A stretch of DNA of 64,000 bases from CADEDV01 sp964437415 (lineage in GTDB: Bacteria; Bacteroidota; Bacteroidia; Chitinophagales; Chitinophagaceae), in assembly GCA_964437415.1 (NCBI GenBank), contig CAYTGN010000004.1, positions 124,001 to 188,000 of the forward strand. The letters are read 5' to 3'. Made by a program: the position numbers and the translations under genes. Below the pieces are notes generated by a model. The model had not been told where the DNA came from, ran no database searches, and saw nothing but the letters and a program-made list of their open reading frames with translations. Within the stretch, counting starts at the first letter, position 1. Each line of letters starts with the position of its first letter. Shown here piece by piece: positions 18,114 to 26,950 of the stretch.

Positions 18114-19196
18114 TTAAAGTGTGTATGCGGAAAATACAGCGAAAATGAAAAATAATACTAACATCATCAGCAACGAGAATAAGGCAACAAAAAGAAATTT
18201 GAGCAGTGTCTTCAGCCTGCCTTGCCCATAGAAATTCTTCATCCCTTTATAGAGATAAAATAACAATCCGAGAAACAAAAGGAAAATGACAAAATTGATG
18301 ACCCCGGAATGAACCCAGCTTTCCAATTTTGACAGGGTGAACACCAGCATCAGCAGTATAAAACTAAACACATACAGGTGAATAGTGAACACCCCATGAT
18401 CGGCAAAATAAAACTGCTTCCGGCGTATGTACACAAATTTCAGCAGAAGGGCGAAGAGAGGCAGGGAAACAAAAAGCATATAAGGGAGCCGGTGCAACAC
18501 CACATCTCCTAACTTTTTAAGTGCAAGCTCCGGGTTTTTGCTGTATTTCCTGTTCACTTCGATCTCCTTTCGTGAAATCCTTTTTTTGAACCAGCCATCT
18601 CTTTCAGAAGGCGGCAATAAAGCCTGTGCTGAATCATAGGCTTCTGCTGATTTAAATTTTTTGGCATTCCCCGAAAAATCGCTGATTGTAAAATCATCTG
18701 CAATGACGGATAATTTTTCAGGTGTCACAATTTGTGAACTGTCTCTCAGCAGGGCCAGTTGCTGACGCAGATAAGCGTTGCCGGAATCCCTTGCCAGTTG
18801 TTTTTCTTTTTTATTAATAAGCCTCTTTATTTCTTCGGTTGAAAGGGGTTTATCTAAATTTATCTCGAAAGTGGCACCGGTGCTAAACACACTGAAGAAA
18901 AGCAGGAAAAAAACTGCCGACGTAAACACATACATTCGGATAGGATGAAGGTAGGTGGCCCTTTTGCCATTCATGTATTCACGGGAAAGAAACCCCGGTT
19001 TAAAAAGAAGAATTTTTACCGTAGAGAAAAAGCTGCTGTCAAAATGCGTGATGTCATAAAAGAAATGGGTGACCATGTGCCAGAACGTTTCCTTTGGCAC
19101 CACATTTTCCTGTCCGCAGGTATGGCAGTAGCGTCCCTGCACTATCGTGCCGCAGTTCAGGCAATCCTTTTCTCGTCGTTCAGGGATATGGGACAC
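18114..19196 (-). CDS. DUF3667 membrane protein with N-terminal zinc ribbon
   Basis: The 360-residue product opens with a zinc-ribbon-like motif, C-L-N-C-G then Y-C-H-T-C-G-Q (residues about 12-29), which defines DUF3667, a Bacteroidota family of unknown function. A membrane-proximal part follows (F-F-Y-D-I-T-H-F-D-S), then a helix near 90-105, a soluble charged middle (about 110-230) and four C-terminal hydrophobic helices. The start is GTG at 19194-19196; no ATG is available before the zinc ribbon. It is the first gene of the minus-strand group with mazG and the large kinase; a functional link is not known. Confidence 0.75.
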   Translation of the reverse strand: MSHIPERREKDCLNCGTIVQGRYCHTCGQENVVPKETFWHMVTHFFYDITHFDSSFFSTVKILLFKPGFLSREYMNGKRATYLHPIRMYVFTSAVFFLLFFSVFSTGATFEINLDKPLSTEEIKRLINKKEKQLARDSGNAYLRQQLALLRDSSQIVTPEKLSVIADDFTISDFSGNAKKFKSAEAYDSAQALLPPSERDGWFKKRISRKEIEVNRKYSKNPELALKKLGDVVLHRLPYMLFVSLPLFALLLKFVYIRRKQFYFADHGVFTIHLYVFSFILLMLVFTLSKLESWVHSGVINFVIFLLFLGLLFYLYKGMKNFYGQGRLKTLLKFLFVALFSLLMMLVLFFIFAVFSAYTL

Positions 19197-19268
19197 GCAA
19201 ATTTTTGCTTAAAAATAAGTACAAAAAGACAAGGAAGTCTTTTCTTTTACGTTACTGGATAAATCTGG

Positions 19269-19276
19269 TAATTTTG
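19269..19276 (+). promoter_or_regulatory. Bacteroidetes -7 promoter element before the YD-repeat-like gene
   Basis: TAATTTTG, a full TAnnTTTG match, 24 bases before the ATG at 19301. It excludes the longer in-frame start at 19094, which also overlaps the divergent DUF3667 gene. Confidence 0.5.
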
Positions 19277-19300
19277 ACCCGCTCAACCATTTTCCATTTT

Positions 19301-20155
19301 ATGAAAAACACTTTGTTTTGGCTCTCAATTGTCCTATCCGTATCTGCGCAGGGCCAGTATTATTACAATGACATCATTGGCACCAGGGAAACCAACCGGC
19401 AAATGAAAACTTACACCGATAATAATGTGAAAACGGTGACTGCTTCCGGGGTGGATCAACGGGGCATCAAAGCCACTGATTTTTCAGAATATCATGAAGT
19501 GAGGGAAAACGGAAGAGCTCTCCGTTCTGTGTCGGTCATCAATCTCAATAAAACAAATATTTATTCCCGTTTTGATGAGCAGGGAAAAATCGTAAGCATG
19601 AGTGACTCTTCCACCAGCATTATTTCATTGACCACCTATGAATATGACGAACAGGGAAGGCTTACATTAGTCATCAACAGCATTAAGGATTCGGCTAATG
19701 ATTTTAACCAGGCAGAAACACATCGCTGGATTTATGCAGCGGATGGTCATCCTCAAAAAATGTGGCGTATCATCAGCAATCCCGGCGTCAGTGTTCCTGA
19801 TACTCTTGAAGTACGTTTTGCCGTGGACGAAGACGGCAATGTGGGTGAAGAGAGGACATTCAGGAGAAACGTTGAAACCGGATTTCTTTACTATTATTAT
19901 GACGAGAAAGACCGGCTGCTGGATATTGTACGGTACAACAAAAAGGCCCGGAAACTGATCCCTGATATTCAGTTTGAGTATGACGAGCAGGATCGTATTA
20001 TTCAGAAAATAACCACCACCTCCAACCTCAGCCTCGGCTACCTGATCTGGCGATATATTTATGATTCCAGGGGATTAAAGACCAAAGAGGCACTTTTTAA
20101 CCGTGACAAACAACTCACCGGACGAATAGATTACATTTATACCTTATTCAATTAA
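19301..20155 (+). CDS. exported protein with YD-repeat-like strands
   Basis: The 284-residue product has a signal peptide (MKNTLFWLSIVLSVSAQGQ) and then a beta-rich sequence with repeated YD/RHS-like units: Y-E-Y-D-E-Q-G-R-L near 115, Y-Y-Y-D-E-K-D-R-L near 205, F-E-Y-D-E-Q-D-R-I near 230 and Y-I-Y-D-S-R-G-L near 255. In Rhs and teneurin proteins such repeats form beta shells; here only a few units occur, with no toxin or core domain, so a small surface or periplasmic protein is more likely. Function is unknown. It stands alone, upstream of glmS. Confidence 0.65.
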   Translation: MKNTLFWLSIVLSVSAQGQYYYNDIIGTRETNRQMKTYTDNNVKTVTASGVDQRGIKATDFSEYHEVRENGRALRSVSVINLNKTNIYSRFDEQGKIVSMSDSSTSIISLTTYEYDEQGRLTLVINSIKDSANDFNQAETHRWIYAADGHPQKMWRIISNPGVSVPDTLEVRFAVDEDGNVGEERTFRRNVETGFLYYYYDEKDRLLDIVRYNKKARKLIPDIQFEYDEQDRIIQKITTTSNLSLGYLIWRYIYDSRGLKTKEALFNRDKQLTGRIDYIYTLFN

Positions 20156-20231
20156 CAGCTACCTTTTTAACAAATAAAGGTATGGGGGGCATTTTTGCAA
20201 TCACTCAATCGTTTGCAAGTTTTGAATTTTA

Positions 20232-20239
20232 TACCTTTA
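20232..20239 (+). promoter_or_regulatory. near-match -7 promoter element before glmS
   Basis: TACCTTTA matches seven of eight positions of TAnnTTTG and lies 20 bases before the glmS ATG at 20260; a TTTG at 20212-20215 may be the -33 element (16-base spacer, shorter than usual). Confidence 0.4.
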
Positions 20240-20259
20240 CCGCAAATACTATAAATCCT

Positions 20260-22095
20260 ATGTGCGGAATAGTTGGTTACACCGGCCCAAGAGAAGCTTA
20301 CCCAATCATTATCAAAGGACTTAAAAGATTAGAATACCGTGGCTACGACAGCACCGGTGTTGCCCTTCTCAACAGCGGCTTGAAAGTATATAAGAAGAAA
20401 GGAAAAGTGGCGGAACTGGAAGAAGCTGTACTGGGCAGTGATCTTCATGGTCATATTGGCATAGGACATACCCGCTGGGCCACCCATGGTGAACCCAACG
20501 ACCGCAATGCCCACCCCCATCGTTCTGCAAGCGGCAAATTAGCTATGATCCATAATGGCATTATTGAGAACTATGGACAAATAAGAAGCGACTTACAGAA
20601 AAAAGGTTATGATTTCAAAAGCGATACCGACACAGAAGTGCTGCTGAATTTTATTGAAGAGATCAAAACAAATAATGAGTGCTCATTAGAAGAGGCAGTC
20701 CGCATTGCATTGAAAAGAGTGGTCGGCGCTTATGTTATCCTGTTGCTGGATGAAGATGATCCGGAAACTATCATCGCTGCAAGAAAGGGAAGCCCGTTGG
20801 TGATCGGTGTAGGCAAAGGAGAACATTTTCTTGGCTCCGATGCATCACCAATGTTGGAATATACCAAGGAAGTGGTATATGTGAACGACTATGAACTGGC
20901 CATTGTGCGGCCCGATGAACTGATATTGAAAAACCTCGGCAATGAAAAGATCACTCCCTATGTGCAAAAACTCGATATTGAACTGGCAGCAATTGAAAAA
21001 GGAGGCTATGATCATTTCATGCTGAAAGAGATATTCGAACAACCGCAAACCATTTACGACTGCCTGCGGGGACGCCTTGATGCAACTGCAGGCACCATCA
21101 CTATGAGCGGCATTCAGCAATATGCCGAACAATTAGTGAAAGCCAACCGCATTATTATTGTGGCCTGTGGCACCAGTTGGCATGCAGGGCTGGTGGCCGA
21201 ATATATTTTTGAAGAACTCTGCCGCATCAATGTCGAAGTGGAATATGCTTCTGAATTCCGTTATCGCAACCCGGTCATAAATGAAGGCGATGTTATCATC
21301 GCCATTTCACAAAGCGGTGAAACCGCCGATACACTTGTAGCCATTGAAAATGCAAAAGCAAAAGGAGCTATTATACTGGGAGTAGTGAATGTGGTGGGCA
21401 GTTCCATTGCCCGTGCATCTCACGGCGGGGCCTACACTCATGCCGGACCTGAGATCGGGGTAGCCTCTACCAAAGCTTTTACGGCTCAATTAGCGGTATT
21501 GACAATGATCGCTTTAAAGATCGCATATATGAAAGGCACTATCAGTAACGAACGATATATGCATTTGCTGAATGAACTGCAGGAAGTACCGGAAAAAGTG
21601 GCATGGACACTCAAGCACAGCGATAGCATAAAAGCATTGGCCGGGAAATACAAAGATGCCCGTGATTTTCTCTACCTTGGAAGAGGTTATAACTTCCCCG
21701 TGGCGCTGGAAGGTGCATTAAAGTTGAAAGAGATCTCTTACATCCATGCCGAAGGCTATCCTGCTGCTGAAATGAAACACGGCCCCATAGCGTTGGTGGA
21801 TGAAACCCTACCGGTGGTTTTTGTAGCTACAAGAGACGCCTATCATGAAAAGATCGTTAGTAATATGCAGGAAATAAAAGCCCGGAAAGGGAAAGTGATA
21901 TCTGTAATTACGGAAGGAGATAAAGTTTCTGAAGAACTATCTGATGATGTGATAATCGTCCCGGAAGCAGATGAGATCGTGGCGCCAATGCTAAGTGTGG
22001 TGCCACTGCAGTTGCTGGCTTATTATATTGGTGTGGCAAAACAACTGGATGTTGATAAACCCAGAAACCTTGCAAAATCTGTAACGGTTGAATAG
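20260..22095 (+). CDS. glmS: glutamine-fructose-6-phosphate aminotransferase GlmS
   Basis: GlmS makes glucosamine-6-phosphate from fructose-6-phosphate and glutamine, the first step toward UDP-GlcNAc for cell wall and outer membrane. The 611-residue product matches the usual length. The start at 20260 is fixed by chemistry: the nucleophilic cysteine must be residue 2 (M-C-G-I-V-G-Y), exposed after Met removal; the in-frame ATG at 20182 would bury it. The glutaminase domain (about 1-230) has H-T-R-W-A-T-H-G; two SIS isomerase domains follow (about 285-425 and 460-600), with C-G-T-S and S-Q-S-G-E-T sugar-phosphate loops; the C-terminus is A-K-S-V-T-V-E. No glmS ribozyme is visible. Confidence 0.96.
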   Translation: MCGIVGYTGPREAYPIIIKGLKRLEYRGYDSTGVALLNSGLKVYKKKGKVAELEEAVLGSDLHGHIGIGHTRWATHGEPNDRNAHPHRSASGKLAMIHNGIIENYGQIRSDLQKKGYDFKSDTDTEVLLNFIEEIKTNNECSLEEAVRIALKRVVGAYVILLLDEDDPETIIAARKGSPLVIGVGKGEHFLGSDASPMLEYTKEVVYVNDYELAIVRPDELILKNLGNEKITPYVQKLDIELAAIEKGGYDHFMLKEIFEQPQTIYDCLRGRLDATAGTITMSGIQQYAEQLVKANRIIIVACGTSWHAGLVAEYIFEELCRINVEVEYASEFRYRNPVINEGDVIIAISQSGETADTLVAIENAKAKGAIILGVVNVVGSSIARASHGGAYTHAGPEIGVASTKAFTAQLAVLTMIALKIAYMKGTISNERYMHLLNELQEVPEKVAWTLKHSDSIKALAGKYKDARDFLYLGRGYNFPVALEGALKLKEISYIHAEGYPAAEMKHGPIALVDETLPVVFVATRDAYHEKIVSNMQEIKARKGKVISVITEGDKVSEELSDDVIIVPEADEIVAPMLSVVPLQLLAYYIGVAKQLDVDKPRNLAKSVTVE

Positions 22096-22142
22096 TTACG
22101 GCAACCCAATTTATCTGTATGTGTGATTAATCAAACCATTGC

Positions 22143-24350
22143 ATGAACATTATCCGAAAAAGCCCCATTGCTTCACTTGGCTATGGGTTTGTTGCCAAAG
22201 AATATATCCCAAAAGGGAAAAATGAATATTATCTGCGTAATATGCAAAACCGCAGTGGCATCCGCTACCGTAAGCTGACCGCTTATGAGATGGAAGTGCT
22301 GGTGAGGAATGGTAACACTTCGGACAATTGGGAAAAAGTGCATGTATCAGATGCTTTCAACCCGGAACTGGTGCAACATTGCAAATTCTATGGACTGGTC
22401 CGTATCGGAAAATTAGAGCCATTTTTTCTTGAGTTTAATAACCTGCGGATGCCTGCAGGACTTTATAACAGCACTATCATCAGTTGCGATATCGGCGACA
22501 ATGTAGTGATTGATAATGTAAACTTTCTCGGCCACTATATAATCGGCAACGAAGTGATGCTGGTCAACATCAATGAACTGGCTACTACAGATCATTCCAA
22601 ATTTGGGAATGGCATTATCAAAAGAGGAGAAAAAGAATCTGTTCGCATATGGCTCGAAGTGTGTAATGAAAATGCGGGTCGCAGCATTTTACCGTTCAAT
22701 GGCATGTTGCCGGGTGATGCCTGGCTTTGGGCTAAATATCGCCACCGCGAAAAACTGCAGCAAAAACTGAAAGAATTCACAGAAAAGAAATTTGATAAGC
22801 AACGAGGCTATTATGGCAAGATAGGCGACCGCACGGTGATCAAAAACAGCCGTATCATCAAAGATGTATGGATAGGCAGTGATGCGTATATCAAAGGAGC
22901 CAACAAACTAAAAAATCTTACTATCAACTCTTCGCCAACTGCAAAATCCCAGATAGGCGAAGGCTGCGAATTAGTGAACGGGATCGTGGGCTTTGGCTGC
23001 CGGGTGTTTTATGGTGTAAAGGCAGTACGATTCATACTTTCTTCAAATTCACAATTAAAGTATGGTGCAAGACTGATCAACTCCTATTTGGGTGACAATT
23101 CCACCATCTCCTGCTGCGAAGTGCTGAACTCCCTCATCTTTCCTTCGCATGAACAGCACCATAATAATTCATTCCTGTGTGCGGCTACGGTTTTAGGACA
23201 AAGCAATATGGCCGCCGGCGCCACCATTGGTTCCAATCACAATTCCCGCAGCGCTGATGGTGAACTGGTGGCTGGTCGTGGTTTCTGGCCGGGTTTATGT
23301 GTCAGCCTGAAGCACAATTCAAAATTTGCTTCTTTCACACTGATAGCAAAAGGTGATTATCCTGCAGAATTAAATATTCCTGTTCCCTTTTCGCTGGTGA
23401 ATAACGATGTGAGCAAAAACAGGCTGGTGGTGATGCCTGCTTATTGGTTTTTATACAATATGTATGCCCTTGCGAGAAATGAGGGTAAATACAGGAGCCG
23501 GGATAACCGTTCAGATCAAACACAACAACTGGAGTTTGACTTTCTGGCGCCAGACAGTGTAAATGAAATGCTCGATTCACTTCACCTGATGGCAATAGCA
23601 ACCGGCAAGGCATGGGCATTAAAACAGAAAAAAAAGATTGCTGAAAAGGATTATACTAAAATCGGGAAAGAGCTGCTTGATAAGAAATCAAAAGTTATTG
23701 CCGGTTTAGAAGTCCTGGTGGATGGCTTTGAAAACACTGACCGAAAAGTACAACTTATCAAAGTCCAGGAAGCCTATGATCTTTTCAGCGAATTAATCAT
23801 TTACCATGGAATAAACATGCTGAAGCAACTGGCAGAATCAAAAAATCTTGATTCTTTTCAGCAAATAAGAAAGTCTTTGCCTGCAAAACCAATAAGAAAT
23901 AAGTGGTTGAATGCAGGCGGGCAATTGATACCCGCCTCATCGCTTACGGGTCTTATAAGAAATGTAGAAACAGGAAAAATCAGGAGTTGGGACGAAGTTC
24001 ATGCCTTTTACCGGGAACAAAGTATCAGGTATGAGACAGAAAAGATCCGGCATGCTTACGCATCCATGCTTGAACTGATTGGTATCAATAGCGAAAAATT
24101 CAACTTAAACCTTTTCCAATCACTTCTTCAGCAAGCTCTTTTGACAAAAAAGAAAATAACAGAAGCCATCTACCGGTCAAGAGCCAAGGATTACAGTAAT
24201 CCTTTCCGCAAAATGGTTTATGAAACTGAAAAAGAAATGGAACTTGTTACCGGCAAACTGAAAGACAATAGTTTCATCCGGCAAAAAAAAGAAGAACTGG
24301 CTGCTTTTGAAAAACAGGTTTCATCATTGTCAAAATACTTAAAACCCTGA
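22143..24350 (+). CDS. DUF4954 protein with left-handed beta-helix
   Basis: The 735-residue product belongs to the DUF4954 family of Bacteroidota. Residues about 90-400 read as hexapeptide-like coils of a left-handed beta-helix (I-S-C-D-I-G-D-N-V-V-I-D-N-V; I-K-N-S-R-I-I-K-D-V-W-I-G-S; L-I-N-S-Y-L-G-D-N-S-T-I), as in sugar-nucleotide acyl- and pyrophosphorylase-type enzymes; the last 300 residues are largely helical and charged. Many hexapeptide proteins act on sugar nucleotides, and the gene follows glmS by 47 bases, so a link to UDP-sugar metabolism is possible but unproven. Its TGA (24348-24350) is in the same frame as the next gene, which opens 6 bases later. Confidence 0.75.
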   Translation: MNIIRKSPIASLGYGFVAKEYIPKGKNEYYLRNMQNRSGIRYRKLTAYEMEVLVRNGNTSDNWEKVHVSDAFNPELVQHCKFYGLVRIGKLEPFFLEFNNLRMPAGLYNSTIISCDIGDNVVIDNVNFLGHYIIGNEVMLVNINELATTDHSKFGNGIIKRGEKESVRIWLEVCNENAGRSILPFNGMLPGDAWLWAKYRHREKLQQKLKEFTEKKFDKQRGYYGKIGDRTVIKNSRIIKDVWIGSDAYIKGANKLKNLTINSSPTAKSQIGEGCELVNGIVGFGCRVFYGVKAVRFILSSNSQLKYGARLINSYLGDNSTISCCEVLNSLIFPSHEQHHNNSFLCAATVLGQSNMAAGATIGSNHNSRSADGELVAGRGFWPGLCVSLKHNSKFASFTLIAKGDYPAELNIPVPFSLVNNDVSKNRLVVMPAYWFLYNMYALARNEGKYRSRDNRSDQTQQLEFDFLAPDSVNEMLDSLHLMAIATGKAWALKQKKKIAEKDYTKIGKELLDKKSKVIAGLEVLVDGFENTDRKVQLIKVQEAYDLFSELIIYHGINMLKQLAESKNLDSFQQIRKSLPAKPIRNKWLNAGGQLIPASSLTGLIRNVETGKIRSWDEVHAFYREQSIRYETEKIRHAYASMLELIGINSEKFNLNLFQSLLQQALLTKKKITEAIYRSRAKDYSNPFRKMVYETEKEMELVTGKLKDNSFIRQKKEELAAFEKQVSSLSKYLKP

Positions 24351-24356
24351 TCAAGG

Positions 24357-24755
24357 TTGAAAACAGTTGATGCCTATATTGAAAGCCTGCCGGACGATCG
24401 CCGCATTCTTTGTGAAAAAATCCGGGAGGTGATCATTGAAAATGTGCCGGAAGTGCAGGAAAAGTTGAGTTTCAAAATTCCGTTTTATCACTTCTTTGGA
24501 ATGTTTATGTACCTTAACGCTACCAAAGAAGGAATTGATGTGGCTTTTTGCAGGGGAAAAGATCTCACCTTTTTATTTCCGCAGCTTACACAAAAAGGAA
24601 GGGCAATCGTAGCTACTGTATTGGTCCGTGACACCAGGGATATCAGGAATCTTCAGATAAGAGAAATGGTTGTTGCTGCCGCTGCCTGGAATGAAGAAGC
24701 AAAGCGGCTGAAAATATCTATGGTGAAAAGGACGAATAGAAAAGAAAATAGTTAA
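24357..24755 (+). CDS. DUF1801 (YdhG-like) protein
   Basis: The 132-residue product has the DUF1801 pattern: V-D-A-Y-I-E-S-L-P at the N-terminus, an L-S-F-K-I-P-F-Y-H strand and R-G-K-D-L in the second half. The family resembles phosphoprotein or metal-binding folds such as frataxin-like YdhG and has no firm function. The start is TTG at 24357: the only codons between the upstream TGA and it are TCA and AGG. It shares its frame with DUF4954, separated by TGA-TCA-AGG. Its end overlaps the last 4 bases of the convergent gene at 24752. Confidence 0.7.
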   Translation: MKTVDAYIESLPDDRRILCEKIREVIIENVPEVQEKLSFKIPFYHFFGMFMYLNATKEGIDVAFCRGKDLTFLFPQLTQKGRAIVATVLVRDTRDIRNLQIREMVVAAAAWNEEAKRLKISMVKRTNRKENS

Positions 24756-25321
24756 TCGCCTTTATATCGCTCAAATGGGTAATATGTCAATGCAAATCCT
24801 GCCTGGTGACAAACAGTATAATAGAGCATATCAAGCAAGTAATGTTTCAACGGTTTCTTTCCCTCCCCTATTTTTATAACCAATGCCCCTGTCAATGAAG
24901 CCCGGTTGAAAAAATTATTAAGGTGATACTGGTCAGTGAACATCACCAGGGCTGTGGTTGACAAGGGAAATTTAGCCCCGGCTTCCGGGTCTCCGTTTTT
25001 GTATTTGTTTCGCCAGCTAACTGCAGGGTTAAACCAGTTTGGGTTAGCTTTAGGGAACTGACGTCGAAATTCTTTCCAATGAAAATGAAGTGTCTCATTG
25101 AATCCTTTACTGGCCCCTGCCAGGAATACAAGTCCGCCTGTCAGCCAGTGGTTGCCTGTCATTTTCCACTTTTCAGGCGAAAGTTTTATAACCTGTTCTG
25201 TAGAAGGTTTAATCTCCTGAACAGAAAAAGAAGTAAGAGAGATATTTTTCTGTTGCACAGATAGCTGTGCAAATGCTCCCATGCCAAACAAAAGAAATGC
25301 GGGTAAAACAAAACGTTTCAT
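24752..25321 (-). CDS. exported protein of unknown function
   Basis: The 189-residue product has a signal peptide (MKRFVLPAFLLFGMGAFAQ) and was not recognised. After about 55 polar residues comes a hydrophobic glycine/alanine helix (L-T-G-G-L-V-F-L-A-G-A-S-K-G-F-N-E), then H-F-H-W-K-E-F-R and F-P-L-S-T-T-A-L-V-M-F-T-D and H-Y-L-L-D-M-L-Y-Y-T-V-C-H. The pattern resembles small Bacteroidota outer-membrane or periplasmic proteins, possibly of a membrane-embedded enzyme type, but no motif decides it. It stands between the DUF1801 gene (convergent) and der; the 261 bases before it (25322-25582) hold nothing I can recognise. Confidence 0.6.
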   Translation of the reverse strand: MKRFVLPAFLLFGMGAFAQLSVQQKNISLTSFSVQEIKPSTEQVIKLSPEKWKMTGNHWLTGGLVFLAGASKGFNETLHFHWKEFRRQFPKANPNWFNPAVSWRNKYKNGDPEAGAKFPLSTTALVMFTDQYHLNNFFNRASLTGALVIKIGEGKKPLKHYLLDMLYYTVCHQAGFALTYYPFERYKGD

Positions 25322-25582
25322 ATTGAACAGATTGGGTTATTGCTATTGTTTTAGCTGTTCAATAGAATAATGGATAAAGTACCGTAGCGATCGGATTCAA
25401 AAACTAAAATGCAGGTTATTGGGGCCTTCAGGAAGGATACAAAGGGTACGGGCATTGGCCCTTGAACGAATTGGCCTGTAAAATATTAACAACTTGCCGA
25501 TAGTGCAAGTATATCATTCAAAATATTGTTGAAACGTAGTTGTACGATCCCTCTCCGTTGAAACATAATAACTGTTTCCCTT

Positions 25583-26896
25583 TTATTTCTTCCTGAAAAA
25601 CAACCGGACAGGTACGCCACTAAGGCTAAAATGCTGCCGTAACTGGTTCTCCAGATAATTTTTATACGGCTGCTTAATATCATCGGGGAAATTGCAAAAA
25701 AAGGCAAAAGAAGGAACAGCAGTTGGCAACTGGGTCACATATTTGATCTTTACCTGGTGGCCCCTTACAACAGGTGCATGGTAATTCTCAACAGCCTTTA
25801 GCATCACTTCATTCAGTTGTGATGTAGGAATTTTTTGCCGGCGGTTAGTATAAACATCCAATGCAATCTCAATGGCTTTAAATATCCTTGTTTTCTCTTT
25901 TGCTGAAATAAACAGAATGGGAACATCTGTAAACGGCGCCAGCCTTTCTTTCAACTTTTTCTCATACTCCTTCGCCGTATTTGTTTCCTTTTCCAAGATA
26001 TCCCACTTATTTACCAGTAGTACCACGCCTTTACCCTTACGGACTGCAAGGCTAAAAATATTGAGGTCCTGCGCAGCAATTCCTTTTTCAGCATCCAACA
26101 TTATCAAACAAACATCTGCTTCATCCATTGCTTTGATGGCACGGATAACAGAATAGAATTCGAGGTCTTCATTCACTTTTGTTTTGCGCCGTATGCCTGC
26201 TGTATCAATCAAAACAAATTCCTTTTGAAACAGGTTATAATGAGTGTGTATCGTATCCCTTGTTGTGCCTGCAATATCGCTTACAATGGTTCTCTCCTGC
26301 CCTACCAATGCATTCAGCAGGGATGATTTGCCCACATTGGGCTGACCGATAATAGCAAATTTGGGCAAAGCAGCCATTTCTTCTGCTTCTGCCGATGCAT
26401 CTTCAGTGATCAATGCTGTGATAGCATCCAATAATTCGCCGCTGCCGCTGCCACTGGCCGCAGCTACAAAAAAAACATTATCAAAACCCAAACTGTAAAA
26501 TTCAGAGGCTTCTAATAATCTTTCATTGTTATCCACCTTATTTACAGTTAGAAAAACGGGTTTGGTACTTCTGCGCAGCACATCTGCCATTGAATCATCA
26601 AGGTTAGTCGTCCCTGTATGTGCATCCACCATAAAAATTATTGCATCCGCTTCGTCCACGGCGATCAATACCTGTTTGGCGATCTCTTTTTCAAAAACAT
26701 CCTCGCTTCCGGCTACAAAGCCCCCGGTATCAATTACATTAAATGTTTTTCCATTCCAGTCGGCTATCCCATATTGCCGGTCACGGGTCACGCCACTCAC
26801 ATCATCAACGATTGCCTTGCGTTGCTCCAGCAGGCGGTTGAAGAAAGTGCTTTTACCCACGTTGGGGCGACCAACTATTGCTACTGTAAAACTCAT
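25583..26896 (-). CDS. der: ribosome-assembly GTPase Der (EngA)
   Basis: Der has two GTPase domains in tandem and helps assemble the large ribosomal subunit. The 437-residue product is full length. First domain (about 3-160): G-R-P-N-V-G-K-S-T, D-T-G-G and N-K-V-D. Second domain (about 175-345): G-Q-P-N-V-G-K-S-S, D-T-A-G and N-K-W-D. The C-terminal KH-like domain follows (V-R-G-H-Q-V-K-I-K-Y). The gene lies 54 bases downstream of era on the same strand, and the two are probably cotranscribed. Confidence 0.96.
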   Translation of the reverse strand: MSFTVAIVGRPNVGKSTFFNRLLEQRKAIVDDVSGVTRDRQYGIADWNGKTFNVIDTGGFVAGSEDVFEKEIAKQVLIAVDEADAIIFMVDAHTGTTNLDDSMADVLRRSTKPVFLTVNKVDNNERLLEASEFYSLGFDNVFFVAAASGSGSGELLDAITALITEDASAEAEEMAALPKFAIIGQPNVGKSSLLNALVGQERTIVSDIAGTTRDTIHTHYNLFQKEFVLIDTAGIRRKTKVNEDLEFYSVIRAIKAMDEADVCLIMLDAEKGIAAQDLNIFSLAVRKGKGVVLLVNKWDILEKETNTAKEYEKKLKERLAPFTDVPILFISAKEKTRIFKAIEIALDVYTNRRQKIPTSQLNEVMLKAVENYHAPVVRGHQVKIKYVTQLPTAVPSFAFFCNFPDDIKQPYKNYLENQLRQHFSLSGVPVRLFFRKK

Positions 26897-26950
26897 AATC
26901 CGTATTTATCATTTTCAAGTACAGCTATCATCAGATCGCCGACTTCTCTT

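Noticed and set aside
20160..20260. Possible glmS ribozyme upstream of glmS
   Set aside because: The leader is too short and shows none of the ribozyme core; a promoter-like box at 20232 leaves only about 20 bases.
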